This document shows positions 54,491-63,093 of a stretch of DNA of 64,000 nt, one piece after another. The position numbers and the translations under genes were made by a program. Below the pieces are notes generated by a model. It was not told the origin of the DNA. It made no database searches and saw only the letters and a program-made list of their open reading frames with translations. The first letter of the stretch is position 1. Every line of letters begins with the position of its first letter. Source of the DNA: JAQBZY01 sp038117205 (lineage in GTDB: Bacteria > Pseudomonadota > Alphaproteobacteria > Rhodospirillales > Casp-alpha2); the NCBI GenBank assembly GCA_038117205.1, contig JAYOFL010000011.1:1-64000 (forward strand). Direction: 5' to 3'.

Positions 54491-55533
54491 ATCGGATCGA
54501 TCCGGAACGCTTCCCGGTTGGCGAACTGGCGCATGCGGTCCAACCCCTGGCGCATTTCCGTCATGATGAATTCGGCGCGCCGTTGCGGCCCGCCGGATCC
54601 ACGCGCCGGGAACAGCCTGTGCCAGGCGTCCATCTTGACGCAGAGCGCGCAGAGCACGCCGCCCAGGGAAACGTGATAGCTCTCGATCAGTTTCTTCAGG
54701 CTGCGGAACGATTCCGCCGACAGGTTCTCCCACAGCTTCTTGCTGCCGGCCTCGAAGGATTCGAAGCGCGTCGAGACGAGCAGCGTCAGTTCGTTGACGG
54801 TGCGTTCCGCCAGATCGACGGTGTTCTGCAGGCTGGTGTCGTTCTTCATGGAATAGGTGCCGCGAATGTCGGTCAGCGAGTCCAGGAAATTGGTGACGAT
54901 CGGCTGAATGGAATCGAGGCAGCGCCGGTAATAAGACAATGACAGAAAGATGTCGCCGTAGTCCTCGATGAAGTGCGGCACCTCGTCCGGTTTGATGCCG
55001 AGGGTTTCCGCCATCAGTTTCAGGTTCTCGAGGGCGCGTTTGACATCGGGGTCGCGAAAGAGGGCGATGACGTCCTCGAAGGTCTCGATCTCCGCCGTCT
55101 TCTCGCTGCCGTATATCTGCTGGATTAGCGGACGCGTGAACTCGGTCATGTAGGACGTCAGCTGCTTGTTCATTTCCGGCGACAGCTGCAACGCCTCGTA
55201 GTCGTTGACGACGATGCCGTGCTGACGCAGCGCGACGCGCAGCGAATAGACGTCGTAGCTCTGCAATTCCGAGACCTTGCGGAGCACGATCATGTCCGGA
55301 TTGGCCTCGCCGTCCTTCCAGTCGAATTCCTGCGGCAGGTCGCCGATGGTCAATTGGCCGCTGCCGGCGGCCTTGTCCTTGAACAACTCGACGACGCTTT
55401 CCAGGCGCGCGTTCTTGATCAGCCGCGCCCGTTTGAGCCCGTTCGTCTGCAAGGGAAGAATCTCGAGCGGCAGGATATGTAGCGCGTCCCGCTCGTTCTC
55501 GATCAATATGCCGCGTTCTTCGTGGTCGTCCAA
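54487..55533 (-). CDS. Hypothetical protein, unrecognised, between fmt and truA
   Basis: A 348-aa, mostly helical, soluble protein. Motif-like phrases include LPLEILPLQTNGLKRARLI, LPQEFDWKDGEANPDM and AETLGIKPDEVPHFIEDYGDIFLSLSYY; the C-terminal part from about ENLSAESFRSLKKLIE is amphipathic. It lacks a signal peptide and I cannot place it in a family. The start is TTG 55533, with a GGAG 6 nt upstream; no ATG exists until far inside. It overlaps the fmt stop (TTAA shared) and faces truA. Confidence 0.7.
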   Translation of the reverse strand: MDDHEERGILIENERDALHILPLEILPLQTNGLKRARLIKNARLESVVELFKDKAAGSGQLTIGDLPQEFDWKDGEANPDMIVLRKVSELQSYDVYSLRVALRQHGIVVNDYEALQLSPEMNKQLTSYMTEFTRPLIQQIYGSEKTAEIETFEDVIALFRDPDVKRALENLKLMAETLGIKPDEVPHFIEDYGDIFLSLSYYRRCLDSIQPIVTNFLDSLTDIRGTYSMKNDTSLQNTVDLAERTVNELTLLVSTRFESFEAGSKKLWENLSAESFRSLKKLIESYHVSLGGVLCALCVKMDAWHRLFPARGSGGPQRRAEFIMTEMRQGLDRMRQFANREAFRIDPI

Positions 55534-55617
55534 TGCGGGCTCCGGCGATTGACAACGTGCCCGTGACGATAGCAGAAGAACGCTGACGCCCCTAATCGAG
55601 CGATCGGACGCGAAAAT

Positions 55618-56355
55618 ATGGCCCGTTTTCGGCTGAAGATGGAATACGACGGCCGCGCCTTCGTCGGATGGCAGCGCCAGGAAAACGGTCTCGGCGTGCA
55701 GCAGGTGCTGGAAGAGGGCGTTTTCGCATTGTCGGGCGAGCGCGCCGTCGTGCACGCCGCCGGCCGGACGGATGCCGGCGTGCACGCGCTGGCGCAGGTG
55801 GCGCATGTCGACATCGAGAAGGACGTCGAGGCGGGGACCGTCCGCGACGCGCTCAACTATTACGTCCGGCCGCATCCGATCTCCATCCTCTCCGCCGAGG
55901 TGACGACCGAGGATTTTCACGCCCGGTTCTCGGCGACGGGGCGGGTCTACGACTACCGCCTTCTCAACCGCCGTGCGCCGCCGGCCCTCGACCTCGGGCG
56001 CGTCTGGTGGGTGGCGACGCCGCTGCTCGCGCCGCTCATGCACGACGCGGCGCAGGTGCTGATCGGCCACCACGACTTCACCACCTTCCGCGCTACCGAA
56101 TGCCAGGCGTCCACGCCCGTGAAGACCCTGGACCGGCTCGACGTCCGCCAGCAGGGCGACGAGATCGTCATCACCGCGGCGGCGCGGTCGTTCCTGCATC
56201 ACCAAGTCCGGAACATGGTCGGCACGTTGAAGCTGGTCGGCGAGGGCAAGTGGACGCGCGACGACATGGCGAGCGCGCTTGCCGCCAAGGACCGGCGCGC
56301 CGGCGGGCCGATGGCGCCGGCGGAAGGGCTCTATCTTTCCGGCGTCACGTACTGA
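55618..56355 (+). CDS. truA: tRNA pseudouridine synthase A
   Basis: Makes pseudouridine 38-40 in the tRNA anticodon arm. The 245-aa protein has the catalytic Asp in AAGRTDAGVHALAQVAHVD, YYVRPHPISIL, the DYRLLNRRAPP strand and the C-terminal FLHHQVRNMVGTL. ATG 55618 starts it. It belongs with def and fmt in the usual cluster but is separated by the reverse-strand gene. Confidence 0.97.
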   Translation: MARFRLKMEYDGRAFVGWQRQENGLGVQQVLEEGVFALSGERAVVHAAGRTDAGVHALAQVAHVDIEKDVEAGTVRDALNYYVRPHPISILSAEVTTEDFHARFSATGRVYDYRLLNRRAPPALDLGRVWWVATPLLAPLMHDAAQVLIGHHDFTTFRATECQASTPVKTLDRLDVRQQGDEIVITAAARSFLHHQVRNMVGTLKLVGEGKWTRDDMASALAAKDRRAGGPMAPAEGLYLSGVTY

Positions 56356-56373
56356 GCGCGAATCTGCTTCCGC

Positions 56374-57324
56374 TCATTCGTAGGAAACGCATTCCTTGCA
56401 GACGGTCTCCGACACGTCGCCGCCGAGGTGGGCGCGCCGCAAGTCCTGGAACTTGTCGCAGTTCCAGGCTTCCAGGAACGGCGTGGTGCGGAGATCGCCC
56501 ATCCGGAACCGCCCATCGTGGTCGAAGCAGCAGGCGGACAGATACCCCTCGTAGGTGACGCGGGCCTCGGTGAAGAGCGACCAGCACGGCACCGGCGGCT
56601 GCATGTTGTCGGCGCGTCCGGGATTGCCGCCGCGGATTTCCCAGCCGCGGCCCTTCTCGTCGACGCTGACCAGATCGGCCTGCGAATAGAGCGGCAGCGC
56701 GTAGACCTGATCGAGATAGGGCGACAACTCGTCGACCAGACCCTGCATGCGCTCGCCCTGCCCGCCGTCGTAGCGGATGAACGAGCCGTAGAGACCGCAG
56801 TCGTAACCGCCCTTGTCGCGCACGGCGCGGGCCGCCTTCACGTTCGCGACCATGTCGTGGAAGAGCGATTTCTTGACGCCGGCGACGCTCTTGAACTGGT
56901 CGTCGTCGGCGTAGTTGAGGGAGAACTTGAGGCTGTTGAGACCCGCCGCCATGCAGCGTTCGACCGCATCGGGCTTGGCGAGCGAGCCGTTGGTGGTCAG
57001 GAAGACGTAGGGGATGCCGGCGTCCTTGGCGGCGCGGATGGCGTCCGGCAGCCAAGGCAGCAGGAAGCTTTCGCCGAGATAAAAAACGCCGATCTCCTCG
57101 ACGCCGGCCTCCTTCAGCTGTTTGACGAGGCCGACGTAGAAATCGAAATCCATGTCCCGCTTGTCGCGCAGCTTGTAGCCCGTCGCGCAGAAGGAACACT
57201 TGAAATTGCAGCGTGCCGTCAACTCGATCTTGACGCTTTTCGGACACGGCGGCGCCGGGACGCGCCGGGTTTCCTGAATCTTCGTGATGGCGTCGATGCG
57301 GTCCGTGATCTTGCCGATGGCCAT
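56374..57324 (-). CDS. Radical SAM protein with SPASM-like C-terminus
   Basis: A 316-aa protein. The radical SAM cluster is CNFKCSFC near residue 39; SLKFSLNYAD follows. The C-terminal region has PVPCWSLFTEARVTYEGYLSACCFDHDGRFRMGDL and ends VCKEC, which are SPASM-like extra cluster cysteines. Such proteins modify peptides or proteins; no obvious peptide substrate gene is next to it. It lies between truA and a divergent membrane protein gene. Confidence 0.85.
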   Translation of the reverse strand: MAIGKITDRIDAITKIQETRRVPAPPCPKSVKIELTARCNFKCSFCATGYKLRDKRDMDFDFYVGLVKQLKEAGVEEIGVFYLGESFLLPWLPDAIRAAKDAGIPYVFLTTNGSLAKPDAVERCMAAGLNSLKFSLNYADDDQFKSVAGVKKSLFHDMVANVKAARAVRDKGGYDCGLYGSFIRYDGGQGERMQGLVDELSPYLDQVYALPLYSQADLVSVDEKGRGWEIRGGNPGRADNMQPPVPCWSLFTEARVTYEGYLSACCFDHDGRFRMGDLRTTPFLEAWNCDKFQDLRRAHLGGDVSETVCKECVSYE

Positions 57325-57456
57325 GCCAAGTCTCCGTCTGCCGAAATTCCTGCCTCTCCCTAGGCCGTCGTGGACACCAAGACATTGATTTTCATCAATT
57401 CAGGGAGACCGACCGTTCCGTTGCCGGGGATGCCGGCCCCGTGTACGCTTGCGGGC

Positions 57457-57816
57457 ATGGACAAGATCCCGCTCAACATCGAGCCACGGGCGCAGAACCA
57501 GGGCCAAGGCCAAGGAACAACGGCGCCGGTCGAACCGAAGCCGATGCTCGGCTACATCGCCGTCGGCTTCGGGCTGCTCGGCATCTTCGGTCCGGCGCTG
57601 TTCTTCATGCCGCTTTGCCTCGTTTTTTCAGTGTTGGCGCTGTTGCGCGGCCAGGGGACGTGGGGGTTCGTCGGCCTGTTGCTGGTGGTCGGCGGGTTTT
57701 TGTCCTCGCCCGTCCTGATGGGTCTCGTCGGCCTCGGCGCGCTCTGGATGACCATCGACTGGCCGCAGTTTCTGGACCCGATCCTGCACCTCTTCGACGG
57801 CGGACGCGACGTCTGA
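57457..57816 (+). CDS. Small membrane protein of unknown function
   Basis: A 119-aa protein with a Gln/Pro-rich N-terminus (NQGQGQGTTAPVEPKP) and two or three transmembrane helices (GYIAVGFGLLGIFGPALFF, VFSVLALL, GFVGLLLVVGGF). I chose ATG 57457; an earlier GTG 57370 or ATG 57430 is possible. The family is not identified. It converges on the gene at 57826. Confidence 0.6.
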   Translation: MDKIPLNIEPRAQNQGQGQGTTAPVEPKPMLGYIAVGFGLLGIFGPALFFMPLCLVFSVLALLRGQGTWGFVGLLLVVGGFLSSPVLMGLVGLGALWMTIDWPQFLDPILHLFDGGRDV

Positions 57817-57825
57817 GGAAATTTC

Positions 57826-58401
57826 TCAGCCGGCGACCAGCGAGTCCGTGAAGCGTTCCCAAAACAGCGATACCGCGAAATCGACGGCGACGAACATCGC
57901 CGCGCGGTGATTGTCGACCCCAAGCGCCGTCTTGGCGATGAACCAGCCGTAGATCAGGACGTAGATCAACAGGATAAGCCCAAGAAAGCTGCGGGCGCCG
58001 CCCGACAGCAGCCCCAGCGCGGTCGGCACGTTGAGCAGGAAGAACAGCGCGTTCTGGATAACCGACGACCAGTTGTAGGCAACGACGTAGCGGACATATC
58101 GGTCGGTGCGGTCGAACGTCCGGCAGAGCGTATAGGCGATGGCCGGGAACAGCAGCCAGCCGACGCCGTATGACGTGAACTCGTAGAGGTAGGCCAGCGG
58201 CACCGGCACGCTTTCCGCCATGCCGGTGCCGTGCATGAGCACCCACAGGAAGAACATCGGTGCGACGATGACGGCGGCGAAGAACGACTGCCAGAAATCG
58301 AGATCGCGATCGCCGAAGACGGCGAGGCCGACGGGATCGAAACGGGCAAACCGCACCGCCCCCCAAAGCGCACGATGGATCTGGACGGCGTTCAGGCTCA
58401 T
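57826..58401 (-). CDS. YIP1-like integral membrane protein
   Basis: A 191-aa protein with about five transmembrane helices (FFAAVIVAPMFFLWVLM, YGVGWLLFPAIAYTLC, LGLILLIYVLIYGWFI). The layout is like Yip1-domain proteins; the identification is tentative. ATG 58401 overlaps the dapE stop by ATGA, so it is translationally coupled to it; the open frame above is dapE in another frame. Confidence 0.6.
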   Translation of the reverse strand: MSLNAVQIHRALWGAVRFARFDPVGLAVFGDRDLDFWQSFFAAVIVAPMFFLWVLMHGTGMAESVPVPLAYLYEFTSYGVGWLLFPAIAYTLCRTFDRTDRYVRYVVAYNWSSVIQNALFFLLNVPTALGLLSGGARSFLGLILLIYVLIYGWFIAKTALGVDNHRAAMFVAVDFAVSLFWERFTDSLVAG

Positions 58402-59561
58402 CCGGCCGGGCCGAAGAAGCGGTCCAGCATGCCGGCGTAGATGTCGGCCAGCGCCCGGATGTCTTCGACGCGGCTGTTCTCGTCGACCTTGTGCGCCGTC
58501 TCGTTGGTCAGGCCGAATTCGACGACCGGGCAGAGATCCTTGATGAAGCGGGCGTCCGACGTGCCGCCGGTGGTGCTGAGTTCGGCCTCGCGACCGGTGC
58601 GGGCGCGGATGGCGTCGGCGGCGATGGCGCTCAACTCGCCGGGTGGCGTCAGGAAGCTCTCGCCGGACACCCGAACGCGCATGGAATAGCCGCCGCCGGC
58701 CTGGTCGAGCCGGCCGCGCAGCAGTTTCTCGACGCTCGCCGACGAGTGCAGGTCGTTGAAGCGGATGTTGACGCGGGCCTCGGCGCGGGCCGGGATGACG
58801 TTGGTCGCGGCGTTGCCGACGTCGACCGTCGTCACCTGCAGGGTGGTGGGCTGGAAGTGCTCGGACCCTTCGTCGAGCGGCACCGAGGTGAGCGAGGCGA
58901 GCAGCGGGATCAGCTTGTGGATCGGATTGTCGGCGAGGTGCGGATAGGCGGAATGCCCCTGCACGCCGTCGACGGTCAGCCAGACGTTCATGGAGCCGCG
59001 CCGGCCGATCTTGACCATCTCGCCCAGTTCGAGCGGATTGGTCGGCTCGCCGACGACGCAGGCGTCGATCTTCTCGCCCCGCGCCTGCAGCCAATCGAGC
59101 ACCTTCTTGGTGCCGTTGGTGGCGTCGCCTTCCTCGTCGCCGGTGATCAGGAAGCTGATCGAACCGCCGAAATCGGCACCGCGCCGGCCGACGAAATCCG
59201 CCGTCGCGGCGGCCATGGCGGCCACCGCGCACTTCATGTCGGCGGCGCCTCGGCCGTAAAGACGGCCGTCCCGCTCCGTCGGCTGGAAGGGATCGCTGGT
59301 CCAGTCCTCGGGCTTGCCGGGCGGCACCACGTCGGTGTGGCCGGCGAAGCAGAAGTTGCGCCCCGAGGCGCCGAGCCGGGCGTAGACGTTCCGCGTCGGC
59401 TCGCCGGCCGGATCCTCGAAGGTGAGGTCGTGGATCTCGAAGCCGAGCGGCTTCAGGACGCCGATCAGCACGCCGAGCGCGCCGGCATCCGTCGGCGTGA
59501 CGCTCGGCCGCGCGATCAGCTCGCGCGACAGCTCGACCGGATCAATCGCGGAGGAGCTCAT
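58398..59561 (-). CDS. dapE: Succinyl-diaminopimelate desuccinylase
   Basis: Releases LL-diaminopimelate from its N-succinyl form, for lysine and cell wall. The 387-aa M20 metallopeptidase has FAGHTDVVPPG, GRGAADMKCAVAA and the metal Glu pair ITGDEEGDAT, and later the dimerisation domain and C-terminal TTGGTSDARF. It overlaps dapD by 20 nt and the downstream membrane gene by 4 nt. Confidence 0.97.
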   Translation of the reverse strand: MSSSAIDPVELSRELIARPSVTPTDAGALGVLIGVLKPLGFEIHDLTFEDPAGEPTRNVYARLGASGRNFCFAGHTDVVPPGKPEDWTSDPFQPTERDGRLYGRGAADMKCAVAAMAAATADFVGRRGADFGGSISFLITGDEEGDATNGTKKVLDWLQARGEKIDACVVGEPTNPLELGEMVKIGRRGSMNVWLTVDGVQGHSAYPHLADNPIHKLIPLLASLTSVPLDEGSEHFQPTTLQVTTVDVGNAATNVIPARAEARVNIRFNDLHSSASVEKLLRGRLDQAGGGYSMRVRVSGESFLTPPGELSAIAADAIRARTGREAELSTTGGTSDARFIKDLCPVVEFGLTNETAHKVDENSRVEDIRALADIYAGMLDRFFGPAG

Positions 59562-60387
59562 TGACCGACGTCTTGGAGCGGGTCTGCGCGTCGACGCGCT
59601 TGACGATGACGGCGCAATAGAGTGACGGGCCCGGCTCGTTGCGGCCCTCGATCGGGCGGGACGGCAGGGAACCCGGCACGACCACCGAATAGGGCGGCAC
59701 CTTGCCGATATGGGTTTCGCCGGTGGTGCGGTCGACGATCTTGGTCGACGCCGAAATGAAGACGCCCATGGACAGCACCGAGCCCTCGCCGACGACGACG
59801 CCCTCGACCACTTCCGAGCGGGCGCCGATGAAGCAGTTGTCCTCGATGATCACCGGGCCGGCCTGCAACGGCTCCAGGACGCCGCCGATGCCGACGCCGC
59901 CCGACAGGTGACAGTTCTTGCCGATCTGAGCGCACGACCCGACGGTGACCCAGGTGTCGACCATGGTGCCGCTGTCGACGTAGGCGCCGAGGTTCACGAA
60001 GCTCGGCATCAGGATCACGCCCGGCGCCACATAGGCGGAGCGCCGCACGATCGAGCCCGGCACGGCGCGGAAGCCGGCGGCGCGGAATTCCTTCTCCCCC
60101 ATGCCGTCGAACTTCGACGGCACCTTGTCCCACCACGAAGAGCCGCCGGGGCCGCCGGAAATCGGCACCATGTCGTTCAGGCGGAACGACAGCAGCACGG
60201 CCTTCTTCAGCCACTGATTGACGACCCAGGCGCCGTCGACTTTCTCGGCGACGCGGGCCTTGCCGTTATCGAGGAGGTTGAGCGCGGTTTCGACCGCGTC
60301 GCGGACTTCCCCCTTGGTGGTGAGAGTCACCTTATCCCGGCCTTCCCAGGCGGCGTCGATGACGGCGGCAAGCTGGTCGTTCTGCAT
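59542..60387 (-). CDS. dapD: 2,3,4,5-tetrahydropyridine-2,6-dicarboxylate N-succinyltransferase
   Basis: Uses succinyl-CoA on the ring intermediate in the succinylase branch of the lysine pathway. The 281-aa protein has an N-terminal helical part and a left-handed beta helix of hexapeptide repeats (GVILMPSFVNLGAYVDSGTMVDTWVTVGSCAQIGKN) and SLPSRP near the C-terminus. Next to dapE in an overlapping operon. Confidence 0.97.
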   Translation of the reverse strand: MQNDQLAAVIDAAWEGRDKVTLTTKGEVRDAVETALNLLDNGKARVAEKVDGAWVVNQWLKKAVLLSFRLNDMVPISGGPGGSSWWDKVPSKFDGMGEKEFRAAGFRAVPGSIVRRSAYVAPGVILMPSFVNLGAYVDSGTMVDTWVTVGSCAQIGKNCHLSGGVGIGGVLEPLQAGPVIIEDNCFIGARSEVVEGVVVGEGSVLSMGVFISASTKIVDRTTGETHIGKVPPYSVVVPGSLPSRPIEGRNEPGPSLYCAVIVKRVDAQTRSKTSVNELLRD

Positions 60388-60481
60388 GGTCGTTTCCTCG
60401 TCTTTTGGTCTTGCGGGGCGGGGCGAAGATGCCGCTCCCCCGTGGGGGTGTCAACCGGCTCCCGGTCCCGTGCGGGCCGGA

Positions 60482-61186
60482 TCAGGCGGCCGGCGAGCCG
60501 GCGCCCGTCACCTCGGCGAGCCAGGGCGAAAGTTCGCCGATGGCATGGTCGATGTGCTCGCCGTCGCTGCCCGACCGGGCCCAGTCGGACTCGGTATGCA
60601 GCCACACCGTCGTCATGCCCATGTCGGCGGCCGGCACCAGATTGCGGGCCATGTCCTCGACCATGACCGCGCCCGCCGGGTCGATGTCGAAGCGGCGGCA
60701 GACCTCGGCGTAGGTGGCCGGGTCCGGCTTCGGGCGATAGCCGGAATCGATGATGTCGAAGCAGCCGCAGAAATGATGGTCGACGCCGATATGCTTGGTG
60801 ATCCGGTCGGCGTGCGGCGTCGAGCCGTTGGTGAAGATGACCTTTCGTCCGGGCAGCGTTTCCAGGGCCTTGGACAGCACCGGGTCCGGCGAAATCGGCG
60901 CCAAGTCGATGTCGTGCACGTATTCCAGATACACCTTGGGGTCGACGCCGTAGAGCTTCATCAGCCCCTGCATGGTGGTGCCGTGCTGGCGGAAATAGTC
61001 CTTCTGCAGCCGGCGCGCTTCCATCTGCTCCAAACCGAGCAATTCCGAGACGAAACGCGTGATATTCCAGTCCACCTGGTCGAACAGCCTCGACGACGCC
61101 GGATAGAGCGTGTTGTCGAGGTCGAAAATCCAGACATCCGCCGCCATCAGGTCTTCGGCGGATTTGCGGGGGGTGCGTCGCGTCAT
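60482..61186 (-). CDS. HAD-type pyrimidine 5'-nucleotidase-like phosphatase
   Basis: A 234-aa HAD hydrolase. The nucleophile motif is WIFDLDNTLYPAS, motif II IFTNGSTPHADRI, motif IV VMVEDMARNLVPAADMGM. The cap and sequence resemble pyrimidine 5'-nucleotidase (SDT1-like) proteins, which sit beside dapD in other alphaproteobacteria. The start is ATG 61186 (MTRRTPRKS); an alternative MAADVWIF at 61147 would begin right at the domain. Confidence 0.8.
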   Translation of the reverse strand: MTRRTPRKSAEDLMAADVWIFDLDNTLYPASSRLFDQVDWNITRFVSELLGLEQMEARRLQKDYFRQHGTTMQGLMKLYGVDPKVYLEYVHDIDLAPISPDPVLSKALETLPGRKVIFTNGSTPHADRITKHIGVDHHFCGCFDIIDSGYRPKPDPATYAEVCRRFDIDPAGAVMVEDMARNLVPAADMGMTTVWLHTESDWARSGSDGEHIDHAIGELSPWLAEVTGAGSPAA

Positions 61187-61222
61187 GGCCGGAATTAGGG
61201 GTTGTCCGGCCGAAAAAGACAA

Positions 61223-61261
61223 GGCCTTCCGGGGGGGGCCTTCCGGAGGGGCCTTCCGGGG
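61223..61261. repeat. Short tandem repeat GGCCTTCCGG x3
   Basis: Three GGCCTTCCGG units, about 14 nt apart, separated by G-rich linkers, just upstream of the diguanylate cyclase gene. Nothing else in the 140-nt gap stands out. Confidence 0.7.
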
Positions 61262-61329
61262 GAAATCGCGGAATAGCCGTGTTCCCCCGCATCTCCTAGT
61301 ATAGCGGCATAGGTTCACCAGAGAACGTA

Positions 61330-63039
61330 ATGAACGAACAGGCGGTCAAAACCGTTTCGCCGAACGCGGCTTCGGCGGACGATGCGAAGCTCATCGCCGG
61401 TTATGCCGGCCCCGCCGTGCTGATCGGGGCCGACGGAAAGCCGCTGTTGTCGAACGCCAAGGGGGCCGGTCTCGAACGGGCCATGGAAAGCGCCGCCATC
61501 GCCGACGTCCAGGCGCTGGTGGACAAGGCCCGGGAGAGCGCCAGCATCGCCGGCGCCACCGTCACCATCGCGACCAGCCGCGGCGATCTCGTGCTCGACG
61601 TCACGGCGCTGCCAGTGATGGACGGGGCCGGCAAAATCCTGGTTCTGGCGCGGGATCTGACGATGGAGCGGAACCTCCGCACCACGCTGGTGGAATCCCG
61701 TCAGCGCTACAAGGATCTGGTGGAAATCTCCAACGACTTCTCGTGGGAAGTCGACGGCGAGGGGCGGTTCGTCTTCGTGTCGCCGAAGGGCGCGCTCGGC
61801 TACCGGCCGGACGATCTGGTCGGCAGGACGGCGCGCGATTTCGTCATCGATCCCGACGACTTCACGCCGTTTCCGTTCACCACGACGCGGCGCCTCGACA
61901 ACGTCGAGATGTGGCTGAAACGGGAAGACGGCGGCACCGCCTGCATGGTGGTGACGGCGATGCCGCTGATGCGCGCCGACGGCGAACAGGAGAGTTGGAC
62001 CGGCTGCCGCGGTGTCTGCCGCGACGTCACCGAGGAGCGGGAAAGCGAGGCCGCGCTGGCCCGCGCCCGGCACCGGGAACAGTTGCTCAACTACATCGTC
62101 AATCAGATCCGCGACGAGATCGAGCCGCACGACATGCTATCGGCGGCGGCGACCGCCATGGCCCGCGCCCTCGGCGCCGCCGGCTGCCGCATTTTCCGCG
62201 AGGGTGAGCGCGGCGGCCTCGCCATCGCCGCCGATTACGGCAACGGCCAGGGGCTCGAGAACCTGCAGACGCGGATCGACGGCCTGAAATCGTCGGAGGT
62301 GCGGACCCTCGACATCGGAACCTGGTCGGTGCTGGCGACGCCGACGCACTACCGCAACGAAATCAACGGCGCCATCGCCATGTGGAAGCCGGTCGGCGCC
62401 GGCGTCTGGGACGACGACCACCGGCTCCTGATCGGCGACATCGCCAACCAGCTCGGCATCGCCAACGAACAGATCGCCAACCACGAACGCATTCTCCGCC
62501 TGTCCAGGACCGACGGCATGACCGGGCTTTTGAACCGGCGCGCCTTCTACGAGGAGGAATTGCCGCGCCGCGTCGCGCGTCTCGAGCGCAGCGGTTCGAC
62601 GGCGGCGCTGTTCTACATCGACATGGACAATTTCAAGCGCGTCAACGACGTGCACGGCCACCAGGCCGGCGACGACGCCATCCTGTTCCTGCGCGATCTG
62701 CTGCTGAACTTTTCCCGCCCGGGCGACTTGATCGCGCGCCTCGGCGGCGACGAGTTCGCCATGTGGCTGGACGGCATCGACGAGGAAACGGTGCGCCGCC
62801 GCGCCGCGCAACTGATCGAGACCAGTCACGAGATGCGCAAGATGTCTGGCGATGACGAGCACCCGCTCGGCATTTCGGTCGGCGTCGCCTTCTTCGATCC
62901 GAAGTCCGGTGAACGGCTGGGCGATCTGCTCGCCCGCTCCGACGCCGCCATGTACGCCGTGAAACGGCGCAGCAAGGGCGGCTTCGAGATGGCGCCGCCG
63001 CCGGGCGCGCCACTTGACGACGCCGCGGCCGGCGCGTAG
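61330..63039 (+). CDS. PAS/GAF diguanylate cyclase
   Basis: A 569-aa cytoplasmic c-di-GMP synthase. A short PAS-like part (about residues 20-110), a second PAS domain (about 115-240), a GAF-like sensory stretch (about 250-395) and a GGDEF domain follow in order. The active motif GGDEF is at 472-476, and the inhibitory I-site RPGD at 463-466 is correctly spaced five residues earlier, so product feedback is expected. No transmembrane helix is seen. The ligand of the sensor part is unknown. Confidence 0.93.
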   Translation: MNEQAVKTVSPNAASADDAKLIAGYAGPAVLIGADGKPLLSNAKGAGLERAMESAAIADVQALVDKARESASIAGATVTIATSRGDLVLDVTALPVMDGAGKILVLARDLTMERNLRTTLVESRQRYKDLVEISNDFSWEVDGEGRFVFVSPKGALGYRPDDLVGRTARDFVIDPDDFTPFPFTTTRRLDNVEMWLKREDGGTACMVVTAMPLMRADGEQESWTGCRGVCRDVTEERESEAALARARHREQLLNYIVNQIRDEIEPHDMLSAAATAMARALGAAGCRIFREGERGGLAIAADYGNGQGLENLQTRIDGLKSSEVRTLDIGTWSVLATPTHYRNEINGAIAMWKPVGAGVWDDDHRLLIGDIANQLGIANEQIANHERILRLSRTDGMTGLLNRRAFYEEELPRRVARLERSGSTAALFYIDMDNFKRVNDVHGHQAGDDAILFLRDLLLNFSRPGDLIARLGGDEFAMWLDGIDEETVRRRAAQLIETSHEMRKMSGDDEHPLGISVGVAFFDPKSGERLGDLLARSDAAMYAVKRRSKGGFEMAPPPGAPLDDAAAGA

Positions 63040-63093
63040 CGCCGAAAGTGGGACGCGAGGGGGGAAAGCGGAAGATGAGAGGGGCTTGAGATC

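Noticed and set aside
61223..61261. GGCCTTCCGG triple as a possible CRISPR or iteron array
   Set aside because: Units are too short and too few and lack spacers; it is a simple tandem repeat.
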